Shown piece after piece: positions 41,808 to 49,657 of a DNA stretch of 64,000 nucleotides; the first letter of the stretch is position 1; each line of letters starts with the position of its first letter. Made by a program: the position numbers and the translations under genes. The notes under the pieces were generated by a model that saw nothing but the letters and a program-made list of their open reading frames with translations, searched no databases and was not told the DNA's origin. Source of the stretch: Metapseudomonas otitidis (GTDB lineage Bacteria > Pseudomonadota > Gammaproteobacteria > Pseudomonadales > Pseudomonadaceae). The stretch spans positions 78,549-142,548 of the forward strand of contig NZ_FOJP01000020.1 of assembly GCF_900111835.1 (NCBI RefSeq), given 5' to 3'.

Positions 41808-42572
41808 ATGAAAACTCTGGCGAACAAGACCGCGATCGTCACCGGTGCCAGCTCCGGCATCGGCTATGAAACCGCCAAGCTCTTCGCGGCCCAAGGCGCC
41901 AAGGTGGTGGCCGTGGCCCGCCGTGCCGACTGCCTGGACCGCCTGCTGGGCGAGATCCACGCCCTGGGCGGCAAGGCCCTGGCCCTGGTGGGCGACGTCA
42001 AGGAAGAAGCCTGCGCCCGCGAGGCCGTGGCCCTGGCCGTGGGCCAGTTCGGCGGTCTGGACATCGCCTTCAACAACGCCGGCAGCATGGGCGCCCTGGG
42101 CAGCGTGACCGACATCAGCCTGGAGGGCTGGCACGACACCCTCGACACCAACCTCACCAGCGCCTTCCTCAGCGCCCGCCACCAGATCCCCGAACTGCTC
42201 AAGCGTACCGGCAGCTCGCTGATCTTCACCTCCTCCTTCGTCGGCCACAGCGTCGGCTTCCCCGGCATGGCCGCCTACGCCGCCAGCAAGGCCGGCCTGG
42301 TGGGCCTGACCCGCACCCTGGCCGCCGAATACGGCGCCCAGGGGTTGCGGGTCAACGTGCTGCTGCCCGGCGGCACCGACACCGAGATGGGCCGCGCCGC
42401 CGCCTCCACGGCGGAGCAGAAGGCCTTCGTCGAGAGCATCCACGCCCTCAAGCGCATGGCCCGCCCGGAAGAGATCGCCCAATCGGCGCTGTACCTCGCC
42501 TCCGATGCCTCCAGCTTCGTCACCGGCACCACGCTGTTCGTGGAAGGCGGCGTGACCATCACCCGCACCTGA
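41808..42572 (+). CDS. Short-chain dehydrogenase/reductase (first)
   Basis: NAD(P)-dependent classical SDR of 254 residues: TGASSGIG cofactor motif (12-19), NNAG, catalytic Y157 and K161 in YAASKAGL, and FVEGGVTI near the C-terminus. It probably oxidises or reduces a hydroxyl/keto group of a pathway intermediate. It starts 34 nt after the cupin. Substrate not deducible. Confidence 0.88.
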   Translation: MKTLANKTAIVTGASSGIGYETAKLFAAQGAKVVAVARRADCLDRLLGEIHALGGKALALVGDVKEEACAREAVALAVGQFGGLDIAFNNAGSMGALGSVTDISLEGWHDTLDTNLTSAFLSARHQIPELLKRTGSSLIFTSSFVGHSVGFPGMAAYAASKAGLVGLTRTLAAEYGAQGLRVNVLLPGGTDTEMGRAAASTAEQKAFVESIHALKRMARPEEIAQSALYLASDASSFVTGTTLFVEGGVTITRT

Positions 42573-42639
42573 GGCCTCGGCCGACCCGGGCGCCGCCATC
42601 GCGGCGCCCGTCCCCACCGCGAATGGAATCCGCATCGAC

Positions 42640-44352
42640 ATGAAGACGCACAACGACATGCCCGGCGTTGCGGGCGAGGGCGAAGCGACGGCCGGTTTCG
42701 GCGCCTCCGGGCGGCGGGACTTCCTCACCCGCCTGCTGGCCCTGGGGGCCGGTGCCGCCGGCATGGGGCTGCTGCCTGCCGCCGCCCTGGCCGCCGCTGG
42801 ACAAGGCCGCCCCAGCCACCGCCGGGACTACGACTACATCATCGTCGGCGCCGGGTCCGCCGGTTGCCTGCTGGCCGACCGGCTCTCCGCCACCGGCGCC
42901 TCGGTGCTGCTGCTGGAGGCCGGCAGCCACCGCATCGACCAACCCAAGGTGCGCGAAGTCGCGCTGTGGCTGCAGAACCTCGGCAGCGACACCGACTGGG
43001 CCCGCACCAGCACCCCGCAGCCGCAGCTGGACCAGCGTGCCCAGAGCCTGGCGGCCGGGCGCGTCGTCGGCGGTTCCGGCAGCATCAACGCGATGATCTG
43101 GTTGCGCGGCGACCCCCGCGACCTGCAGCGCTGGCAGCAGCTGGTCGGCGCCCCCTGGACGGTGGAGGCGCTGCACCGGGCCTACCTGGACATGGCGCAG
43201 CCCGTGGGCAGCCCCGCCGGCCAGGGCGCACCGCGCATCCGCCTCGGGCGCTTCGCCGGGGAGCACCCGCTGACCGCCGCCTACCTGGCGGCCAGCAGCA
43301 CCACCGGGCTCGGCGTGCAGACCCTCAACGACGGGCTACCGCTGGAAGGCGCCGGCATCACCGAGGTCAACGCCACCGCCGACGGCTACCGGGTGGGGCC
43401 GGCCCAGGCCTTCCTGGTGCCGGCACTGGCCCGGCCCAACCTCAGCGTGCTGAGCGAGGCGCTGATCACCAACCTGATCCTCCGGGGCTCGCACTGCGAG
43501 GGCGTGCGGGTGCTGGTGGACAACCGCCTGGTGTCGATCCGCGCGCGCCGCGAAACGATCCTCTGCGCCGGCACCTGCGAGTCGCCCAAGCTGCTCATGC
43601 TCTCCGGCATCGGCCCGCAGCAGACCCTGCGCGAACAGGGCATCCCGGTGCGGCTGCACCTGCCGGCCGTGGGGCAGAACCTGCAGGACCACCTGCTGCT
43701 CAGCCTGCAGTACCGTTCGCGCCTGGCCATTCCCCCGCAGGTCTCCAACGGTGTGGCGACCATGAGCTACTACCACCACGGCAGTGGCCAGCAGGCGCCG
43801 GACATCCAGGTGGCCGGCATGCAGTACCCCTTCGGCCCGGTGCCTCTGCCCAGCGGCAGCTCCTACACCGTCATCCCCTTCCTGGCCAAGCCGCGCAGCC
43901 GGGGGCGGGTGCGCCTGGCCGGCACCGACCCGCGCCAGTCCCTGCTGATCGACCCTAACTACCTGGGCGAGGCCATCGACCGCGACATCATGCTCGCCGC
44001 CCTGGACCGTGGCCTGGCCATCGGCGCCGGGGTCACCGACTACTTCGGCGGGCTCTACCCCAGCGACCCGCTGGACACCCCGGCGCAGAAGCTCGCCTTC
44101 ATCGCCCGCAACGGCGGGCCCGGCCTGCACTACACCGGCACCTGCAGCGCCGGGCGCGACCCGCGCAGCAGCGTGGTGGACGGGCGCTTCCGGGTCTGGG
44201 GCCTGTCCGGCCTGCGGGTGGTGGATGCCTCGGTGATCCCCGAAATGCCGGCGGTGAACATCCACGCCTCGGTGCTCACCGTGGCGCAACTGGCGGCGCG
44301 TGTGCTGGTGGCCGAGCAGCGCCTTGGCCAGCGCCTCGCTGAAACCGCCTGA
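42640..44352 (+). CDS. GMC-family FAD oxidoreductase with twin-arginine signal
   Basis: Glucose-methanol-choline oxidoreductase of 570 residues. An N-terminal Tat-like signal GRRDFLTRLLALGAGAAGMG (R25-R26) ends near ALAAAG, so the enzyme is probably periplasmic. FAD motif YIIVGAGSAG (66-75), GRVVGGSGSINAMIWLRGDP, and the GMC C-terminal block GLHYTGTCSAG with the catalytic His, then LRVVDASVIPEMPAVNIH. It likely oxidises an alcohol of a late intermediate or exported product. It stands between the two SDRs. Confidence 0.88.
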   Translation: MKTHNDMPGVAGEGEATAGFGASGRRDFLTRLLALGAGAAGMGLLPAAALAAAGQGRPSHRRDYDYIIVGAGSAGCLLADRLSATGASVLLLEAGSHRIDQPKVREVALWLQNLGSDTDWARTSTPQPQLDQRAQSLAAGRVVGGSGSINAMIWLRGDPRDLQRWQQLVGAPWTVEALHRAYLDMAQPVGSPAGQGAPRIRLGRFAGEHPLTAAYLAASSTTGLGVQTLNDGLPLEGAGITEVNATADGYRVGPAQAFLVPALARPNLSVLSEALITNLILRGSHCEGVRVLVDNRLVSIRARRETILCAGTCESPKLLMLSGIGPQQTLREQGIPVRLHLPAVGQNLQDHLLLSLQYRSRLAIPPQVSNGVATMSYYHHGSGQQAPDIQVAGMQYPFGPVPLPSGSSYTVIPFLAKPRSRGRVRLAGTDPRQSLLIDPNYLGEAIDRDIMLAALDRGLAIGAGVTDYFGGLYPSDPLDTPAQKLAFIARNGGPGLHYTGTCSAGRDPRSSVVDGRFRVWGLSGLRVVDASVIPEMPAVNIHASVLTVAQLAARVLVAEQRLGQRLAETA

Positions 44353-44408
44353 ACCCTCACCCCATCCAGCGGAGCGCCGCTCCCTGAACTGAACCCAGGA
44401 GATCCACC

Positions 44409-45155
44409 ATGCAGCATTCCCTGCTTTCCAAGAACGCCCTGGTCACCGGGGCCTCCCGTGGCATCGGCAAGGCCACCGCCCTGGCCCTGGGGGCCGCCGG
44501 CGCCCATGTGCTGGTGCACTGCAACCGGGGCGTGGAGGAGGCCCGCGCCGTGGCCGCCGAGATCCGCGACCGGGGCGGCCGCGCCGACGTGCTGGTGGCG
44601 GACCTGGCCAGCGTCGACGGGCCGCGCATCCTCGCCGCCGAGGTGGGCGAGCGGGTACGCCGGCTCGACGTGCTGGTGGCCTGCGCCGGCATCGCCCAGA
44701 CGGCCCGCCTGGAGGACACCCGCGTGGAGGACTTCGACCGGCTGTTCGCGGTCAACGTGCGGGCGCCGTTCTTCCTCGTGCAGCAACTGCTGCCGCTGAT
44801 GGGGGAGGGCAGCAGCGTGGTGATGGTGTCGTCCCTCGGGGCGCGCTCGGCGGTGGGCGAGATCCCCGCCTACGCCGCCACCAAGGGCGCCCTGGACACG
44901 CTGGTGCTGCACTTCGCCCAGGCCCTCGGCGGGCGCGGCATTCGCGTCAACGGGCTGGCCCCGGGCGTGGTGGACACCGAGATGTCCAGCTTCGTGCGCA
45001 GCGACGAGGGGCGGGACTTCGTGCTCGGCATCCAGGCCCTGAAGCGCATCGCACAGCCCGAGGACATTGCCGATGTCGCGCTGTTCCTGGCCTCCGACGC
45101 CTCGCGCTGGATCACCGGCGACATCCTCAGCGTCGACGGTGGCACCAAGCTCTGA
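44409..45155 (+). CDS. Short-chain dehydrogenase/reductase (second), FabG-like
   Basis: 248 residues, classical SDR: TGASRGIGKATALAL, catalytic Y155 and K159 in YAATKGAL, APGVVDTEM and GDILSVDGGTKL. It is closer in style to FabG than the first SDR of the cluster; the two share fold but differ clearly in sequence, so a recent duplication is unlikely. AGGAGATCCACC precedes the ATG. Substrate unknown. Confidence 0.88.
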   Translation: MQHSLLSKNALVTGASRGIGKATALALGAAGAHVLVHCNRGVEEARAVAAEIRDRGGRADVLVADLASVDGPRILAAEVGERVRRLDVLVACAGIAQTARLEDTRVEDFDRLFAVNVRAPFFLVQQLLPLMGEGSSVVMVSSLGARSAVGEIPAYAATKGALDTLVLHFAQALGGRGIRVNGLAPGVVDTEMSSFVRSDEGRDFVLGIQALKRIAQPEDIADVALFLASDASRWITGDILSVDGGTKL

Positions 45156-45182
45156 CCGCCAGCCACCTCCGGGGGTAGACCC

Positions 45183-46433
45183 ATGAACATGAAGACCGAA
45201 GTGCCCGCCGCCGGCCTTGCCGGCGAGGGTGGCCCGTCGAGGAACCTCGAACTCGACCGGCTGCGCGCCATCGCCGTGCTGCTGACCTTCTACGTCCACC
45301 TGTACCAGGTGTTCTACCCCTGGACCTTCACCATGCATTACCCCAGGCCCGAGTCGGTGGCGGACCTGTTCGGCAATGCCTGGGGCGGGGTCGACCTGTT
45401 CTTCGTCATCTCCGGCTACATCATCTCGCGCACCCTGCTGGAGCAACTGGACGGGCTGCGCAGCGGCGTGCAGCGGGCGGCCTGCATCAAGGCGTTCTAC
45501 GTGCGCCGGGTGTTCCGCATCCTGCCGGTGGCCTGGGTGGTGGTGACGCTGGTGATGGCCTGCAGCCTGTTCCTCAACCAGGGCCAGTACTTCGCCCCGC
45601 CGGTGTACAACGCCCAGGCGGCGCTGGGCATCTTCACCTACACGTTCAACTTCTGGCTGCCGGACAACAAGATCGCCGGCGGGGTGCCGCTGGCGCCGTA
45701 CTGGAGCCTGTCGGTGGAGGAGCAGTTCTACCTGTTCTACCCGCTGTTCCTGATCCTGCTGAAGAGCACCCGCGCGCGGGTGCTGGCGCTGGTGGGCACA
45801 CTGCTGCTGGTGAGCCTGGTGCTGCGGCCCTTCAGCCTGTCCGATCCGATGAAGGTGTTCTTCTTCACCCAGACCCGTTGCGACGGGCTGATCTATGGCT
45901 GCCTGCTGTACCTGGCCAGCACCCAGCCCTGGTTCGCCGCCCTGCGCGTGCGGTCCGGCCGCCATCGCTACGCCGGCGCGCTGCTGGCCACGGTGCTGGC
46001 GCTGGTGCTGGCCAGCGTCACCGCCATCGGCTTCGGCAACGTGCTGGCGGTGCCGGTGGTCTGTGCACTGTCCCTGGCGCTGGTGTTCATGGCGGCGTGC
46101 GAGGGCGGCCTGCTGGTGTTCCCGCAGCCGCTGCAGGTGCTGCTGGACTACCTGGGCAAGCGCTCCTACACCCTGTATCTGGTGCACATCCCGATGTTCT
46201 TTCTGACCCTGGAGCTGATGCACCGCTACACCCGCAGCGAAGGCATCGCCATCACCGACGTGCTCTGGCCGCAGTACACGGCGCTGATGCTGGTGCTGGT
46301 GTTCGGCGCCACCGAGCTGATCCACCGCACCGTGGAGCGACCGATGATCGCCCTGGGCAAGCGCATCGCCGAACGCAGCCGCACCGCCGAAGCCGCCACG
46401 CCCCAGGCCCTGGCACCCACCCCGACGCCCTGA
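45183..46433 (+). CDS. Acyltransferase 3 family integral membrane protein
   Basis: OafA/NodX-type membrane acyltransferase, 416 residues with about ten transmembrane segments. Family motifs: LELDRLRAIAVLLTFYVHLY with the R-x10-H pair, GGVDLFFVISGYIISRTL, FYVRRVFRILP and SLSVEEQFYLFYPL. These enzymes acylate sugars, lipids or secondary metabolites on or across the inner membrane. It is last gene of the ten-gene row, 27 nt after the second SDR; the REP array follows 20 nt later. Confidence 0.88.
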   Translation: MNMKTEVPAAGLAGEGGPSRNLELDRLRAIAVLLTFYVHLYQVFYPWTFTMHYPRPESVADLFGNAWGGVDLFFVISGYIISRTLLEQLDGLRSGVQRAACIKAFYVRRVFRILPVAWVVVTLVMACSLFLNQGQYFAPPVYNAQAALGIFTYTFNFWLPDNKIAGGVPLAPYWSLSVEEQFYLFYPLFLILLKSTRARVLALVGTLLLVSLVLRPFSLSDPMKVFFFTQTRCDGLIYGCLLYLASTQPWFAALRVRSGRHRYAGALLATVLALVLASVTAIGFGNVLAVPVVCALSLALVFMAACEGGLLVFPQPLQVLLDYLGKRSYTLYLVHIPMFFLTLELMHRYTRSEGIAITDVLWPQYTALMLVLVFGATELIHRTVERPMIALGKRIAERSRTAEAATPQALAPTPTP

Positions 46434-46453
46434 GCCCGCGCGTTTGTGGTTTG

Positions 46454-46913
46454 TGTAGGAGCGAGCTCTTCTCGCGAACCGCCGCCCAGGCTGCCTCCGT
46501 AGCCCGGACTTCAGTCCGGGTTCTGTGTCTGTGCCCCCCGGGCTGAAGCCCGGGCTACGAACGGTGGCCATTGGTGGGCTGAAGCCCACCCTAGGGGGGT
46601 ACGCCACCCCCCCTGTAGGAGCGAGCGCTGCTCGCGAACGGCTGTTCAGGCGGGCTCCGTAGCCCGGACTTCAGTCCGGGTTCTGCGCCCGTGCTCCCCG
46701 GGCTGAAGCCCGGGCTACGAGCGGTGGCCATTGGTGGGCTGAAGCCCACCCTACGGGGGAGGCCCCGCCCGCCTGCGCATCCTTGTAGGAGCGAGCTCTG
46801 CTCGCGAACGGCTGTTCAGGCCGGCTCCGTAGCCCGGACTTCAGTCCGGGTTCTGTGCCTGTGCTCCCCGGGCTGAAGCCCGGGCTACGAACTGAAGCTC
46901 ACCCTACGGGGGA
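46454..46913. repeat. Tandem composite REP array, three units
   Basis: Three units begin at 46454, 46614 and 46784. Each is made of four palindromic modules in the same order: TGTAGGAGCGAGC..GCTCGCGAA; GTAGCCCGGACTTCAGTCC; CCCGGGCTGAAGCCCGGGCT; GGTGGGCTGAAGCCCACCCT. Unit lengths are about 160 and 170 bp, and the third is shortened to about 130 bp with a partly deleted last module. GTAGGAGCGAGC with TCGCGAA is a Pseudomonas REP type. It fills the gap between two gene groups and partly overlaps the end of the next minus-strand gene. Open frames in it are not genes. Confidence 0.93.
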
Positions 46914-47194
46914 GGCGACAGCTCGCCGGCTTTCCACGCCCGGTACCGCTCGGGCATGCACACGGCGCAGGGCCTGTAGCCGGCGCTCAAGGCGGTGGCT
47001 TCGTCGAGGAAGAACACCCGCTGCGCCACGTAACCGCCGCGCGCCAGGGCCTGCAGGGCGCTGCGGCAATCCAGGCGGCCGTAGAGGCGGTTGCGGCGGT
47101 GTCCGCCGAGGGTGCCGGGAACCGGGCTGAGACAGGGGCGGCCGTCGGCGCCGATCAGGCGCCAGGCCTTGGGTTCGCCCGTTTCAGCCGTCAT
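46904..47194 (-). CDS. Small Ada-type metal-binding protein
   Basis: The 96-residue product resembles a stand-alone N-terminal zinc domain of Ada: LDCRSALQALARGGYVAQ-RVFFLDEATALSAGYRPCAVCMPERYRAWK, with C43 and the CAVC pair matching three of the four Ada zinc cysteines, plus C21. It is last of the alkylation-repair row, overlapping the preceding gene by 11 nt. Its 3' end reaches into the REP array. A role in sensing methylphosphotriesters is possible but not shown. Confidence 0.65.
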   Translation of the reverse strand: MTAETGEPKAWRLIGADGRPCLSPVPGTLGGHRRNRLYGRLDCRSALQALARGGYVAQRVFFLDEATALSAGYRPCAVCMPERYRAWKAGELSPPP

Positions 47195-47840
47195 GACGGC
47201 CCTGGAAGCTCACTTCCAGGCCGACCCGCACGCCGCTGCGCACCAGGCCGATGCCGTGGCGCAGCTGGGCGCCATAGAGCTGCCCCTGGTTGTTGCGCAC
47301 GGGGCGGCGCTGGTTGCACAGCAGCACGCCGTCGCCACGGGCCAGGGGTACCACCCAGGGCCGCGACTGCATGCGCGGCCGCTGCTCGGTGAGCACCAGT
47401 TCGCCGCCGCTGAAGTCCTGCGGGTCGGAGAGCAGCACCAGCAGCCGCACCGGCAGCAGCGCCGGGTCGTCGTCGCCCGGGTGCAGGGTCATGAAGTCCT
47501 CAGGGCCGAGGCGGGTCAGGTGGGCGCAGTGCACCTGGCCGTGGGTGGCGTGCTGTTCGGGCTGGCCGAACGCCTGGCACCAGCGGTTGGCGATGGCGGC
47601 GAGCGGGGCGTGGAGGCTGTCCCAGTGGCCGTGGGGCAGGCCGGCGCGCACGCCTTCGCCCTGGCCCATGCCGAGGGTTTCCAGGCGCTCCCGTGGGCCC
47701 TGGGCCAGGCGCTCCCCCAGCCGCCGCGCGGCCTCGGGGTCGAGCAGGCCGGGCAGGGGCGCGTGGCCGTGTTCGTCCAGGGCCTGGGCGATGGCGGCCC
47801 AGTCTTCGGGCAGGTTCAGAGCGCAGGCTGTTTCAGGCAT
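47184..47840 (-). CDS. Fe(II)/2-oxoglutarate oxygenase-like protein with HxG instead of HxD
   Basis: 218 residues, clearly related to the 250-residue oxygenase at 51172-51924 (IANRW, DFSGGELVLTEQ, VVPLARGD, LRHGIGLVRSG). In an ungapped alignment H120-P-G122 stands where the paralogue has H154-Q-D156, so the iron-binding Asp is replaced by Gly; the distal H195 and R205 remain. HxG or HxA is the hallmark of Fe/2OG halogenases, but loss of activity is equally possible; D123 next to it might substitute. It overlaps ada by 25 nt. Confidence 0.8.
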   Translation of the reverse strand: MPETACALNLPEDWAAIAQALDEHGHAPLPGLLDPEAARRLGERLAQGPRERLETLGMGQGEGVRAGLPHGHWDSLHAPLAAIANRWCQAFGQPEQHATHGQVHCAHLTRLGPEDFMTLHPGDDDPALLPVRLLVLLSDPQDFSGGELVLTEQRPRMQSRPWVVPLARGDGVLLCNQRRPVRNNQGQLYGAQLRHGIGLVRSGVRVGLEVSFQGRHDG

Positions 47841-48946
47841 GGCGCTGTGCTCGTCGGGTGGCTGGGCTGGCTTTCACGTTGCAGCAGTTCGCGCTTGCGC
47901 TCGACGCCCCAGCGGTAGCCGGAGAGGTCGCCGTTGCGCCGCACCACGCGGTGGCAGGGGATGGCCACGGCAATGTGGTTGGCGCCACAGGCCTGGGCCA
48001 CGGCCCGTACGGCCTTGGGCGCGCCGATGCGTTCGGCGATCTCGGTGTAGCTGGCGGTGGCCCCCGGCGGGATTTCCCGCAGGGCCTGCCAGACCCGTTG
48101 CTGGAAGGCGGTGCCGCGCACGTCCAGCGGCAGGTCGAGCCCCAGGGACGGGGCTTCGACGAAGCCCACCACCTGGGCCACCAGGCGTTCGAAGTCGGCA
48201 TCGCCGCCCACCAGCTGGGCCTTGGGGAACTGGTCCTGCAGGTCGCGGACCAAGGCGTCCGGGTCGTCGCCCAGAAGGATGGCGCAGACGCCCCGCTGGC
48301 TCTGGGCAACCAGGATGGAGCCGAGGGAACACTGGCCGACGGCGAAGTGGATGGAGGCACCGGTGCCGCCGTCGCGGTAGTCGCTGGCGCGCATGCCCAG
48401 CAACTGGTCGGCGGTTTCGTAGAAGCGGCTGTTGGAGTTGAAGCCGGCACCGTAGATGGCGTCGGTCACCGTGGTGCCCTGTTCGCTCAGTTCCCGGCGC
48501 AGGCGCTGGGCGCGGTAGGCCGAGGCGTAGGCCTTGGGGGTGAGCCCGGTCTCGGTCTTGAACAGCCGGTGGAAGTGCGAGGGGCTCATGCCGGCGCATT
48601 CCGCCAACTGGTGCAGGTTGGGCGGCGAGTCGGCGGCCTCGATGGCGCGGCAGGCCTCGGCGATCACGGCGGTGCGGTGGGCGGCGGCTGCGGTACGGTC
48701 GCCGGCCTGGCGGCGGCTGGCGCGGTAGCCGGCGGCTTCGGCGGCCTCGGGGGTGTCGAAGAACTCGACGTTGCGGCGATTGGGCAGGCGCGCGGAGGAG
48801 CTGGGGCGGCAGTACACGCCTGTGGTTCGCACGGCGTAGACGAACTGGCCGTCGGCGGCCGGGTCGCGTGCCTGGACGGCGGCCCAGCGCTGGTCATCCG
48901 TGAGGTAGCGCGGGGCGGTGGGAAGGGTCCTGCTCATGGCATTCAT
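47816..48946 (-). CDS. ada: Ada: methylated-DNA repair protein and transcriptional activator
   Basis: 376 residues: N-terminal Ada zinc-type domain, AraC HTH (about 95-190: LAECAGMSPSHFHRLFK, DAIYGAGFNSNSRFYE) and C-terminal O6-alkylguanine transferase with C331 in IPCHRVVR. The N-terminal methylphosphotriester acceptor C46 (YCRPS) is kept, but the three other zinc ligands of E. coli Ada (C42, C69, C72) are S50, S77 and Q80 here, so zinc binding is doubtful. Transferase part looks intact. It is central in an alkylation-repair group on the minus strand. Confidence 0.93.
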   Translation of the reverse strand: MNAMSRTLPTAPRYLTDDQRWAAVQARDPAADGQFVYAVRTTGVYCRPSSSARLPNRRNVEFFDTPEAAEAAGYRASRRQAGDRTAAAAHRTAVIAEACRAIEAADSPPNLHQLAECAGMSPSHFHRLFKTETGLTPKAYASAYRAQRLRRELSEQGTTVTDAIYGAGFNSNSRFYETADQLLGMRASDYRDGGTGASIHFAVGQCSLGSILVAQSQRGVCAILLGDDPDALVRDLQDQFPKAQLVGGDADFERLVAQVVGFVEAPSLGLDLPLDVRGTAFQQRVWQALREIPPGATASYTEIAERIGAPKAVRAVAQACGANHIAVAIPCHRVVRRNGDLSGYRWGVERKRELLQRESQPSHPTSTAPCLKQPAL

Positions 48947-49019
48947 CCAAAAGGGCCTGTTGACGGTTGCAGGTTAACGGGGTTGGTGACGGTGAGAACT
49001 CCGGTTCTTGCGATCGAAT

Positions 49020-49655
49020 TCACGCTGTGGGCGGCATCCTCCACAGGTACCAGGCGGCGACGGTGCGCCAGGGGCTCCAGGCCTGGCCGAGCTGGCGCAT
49101 GCGGGCGGCGCTGGGGGCCTCGTCCAGGCCCTTGAGGCGGCGGTAGCCCTCGCGCACGCCGAAGTCGTCGGCGGGGAGGATGTCGCGGCGCTCAAGGGTA
49201 TAGATGAGGAACATCTCCACCGTCCAGCGCCCGACGCCATGCAGGGGCGTGAGGCGCGCCAGCAGGGCGTCGTCATCCAGGGTGAGGGCTTCGTCGCGGC
49301 TGGGCACCTGGCCGTCGACGGTGGCCTGGGCGATGCCCAGCAGGGTCTGCAGCTTGCGGGCGGAGAAGCCGCAGGCGCGCAGCCGCTCGGGTTCGGTGGC
49401 CAGCAGTTCACTCGGGGTGGGGAAGCGCCCGCCGGGGTACAGCGCCAGCAGCCGGGCGAGGATGGCGTCGCCCGCGCGGGCATGCAGCTGCTGGTAGGCC
49501 ACGGCGCGAACCAGGGCCTCGTAGGGTTCGCGCTGGGGGTGGGGCTGGTGCCGGCAGGGGCCGATGGCGTCGATGTGCCGCGCCCAGTCGGCGTCCTGGG
49601 CGGCGAGGAAGCGGCTGGCATCGGTGAAGGCCGGCGGTGTCAGCGTCAGCGCCAT
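49020..49655 (-). CDS. alkA: DNA-3-methyladenine glycosylase II (AlkA)
   Basis: HhH-GPD base-excision glycosylase, 211 residues. Helix-hairpin-helix LTPLHGVGRWTVEMFLIYTL is followed by the catalytic Asp region LPADDFGVREGY; YQQLHARAGDAILARLL is the conserved substrate-pocket helix. It is short compared with E. coli AlkA (282), lacking the N-terminal domain, as many bacterial forms do. It lies 2 nt downstream of ogt and 73 nt before ada. Confidence 0.93.
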   Translation of the reverse strand: MALTLTPPAFTDASRFLAAQDADWARHIDAIGPCRHQPHPQREPYEALVRAVAYQQLHARAGDAILARLLALYPGGRFPTPSELLATEPERLRACGFSARKLQTLLGIAQATVDGQVPSRDEALTLDDDALLARLTPLHGVGRWTVEMFLIYTLERRDILPADDFGVREGYRRLKGLDEAPSAARMRQLGQAWSPWRTVAAWYLWRMPPTA

Positions 49656-49657
49656 GC

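Noticed and set aside
39191..41860. 889-codon minus-strand frame opposite the flavin monooxygenase and cupin
   Set aside because: Shadow frame crossing three real genes; no homology recognised.
33227..46453. Cluster considered as an integrative element inserted at tRNA-Lys
   Set aside because: I found no integrase gene and no copy of the tRNA-Lys 3' end near 46,434, so there is no attL/attR evidence; tRNA-adjacent position alone is not enough.
44130..46607. 825-codon minus-strand frame opposite the second SDR and acyltransferase
   Set aside because: Runs from within the GMC gene to the REP array; rich in Gln/His/Gly and without domains.
46691..46876. Short open frames in the REP array (for example 46691-46876 and 46855-47130)
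   Set aside because: Made of repeat sequence, the same peptide recurring in each unit; no coding evidence.
46454..46913. Repeat array considered as CRISPR
   Set aside because: Units are palindromic REP modules of 20-25 bp in composite 160-170-bp tandem copies; there are no regular unique spacers and no cas genes.
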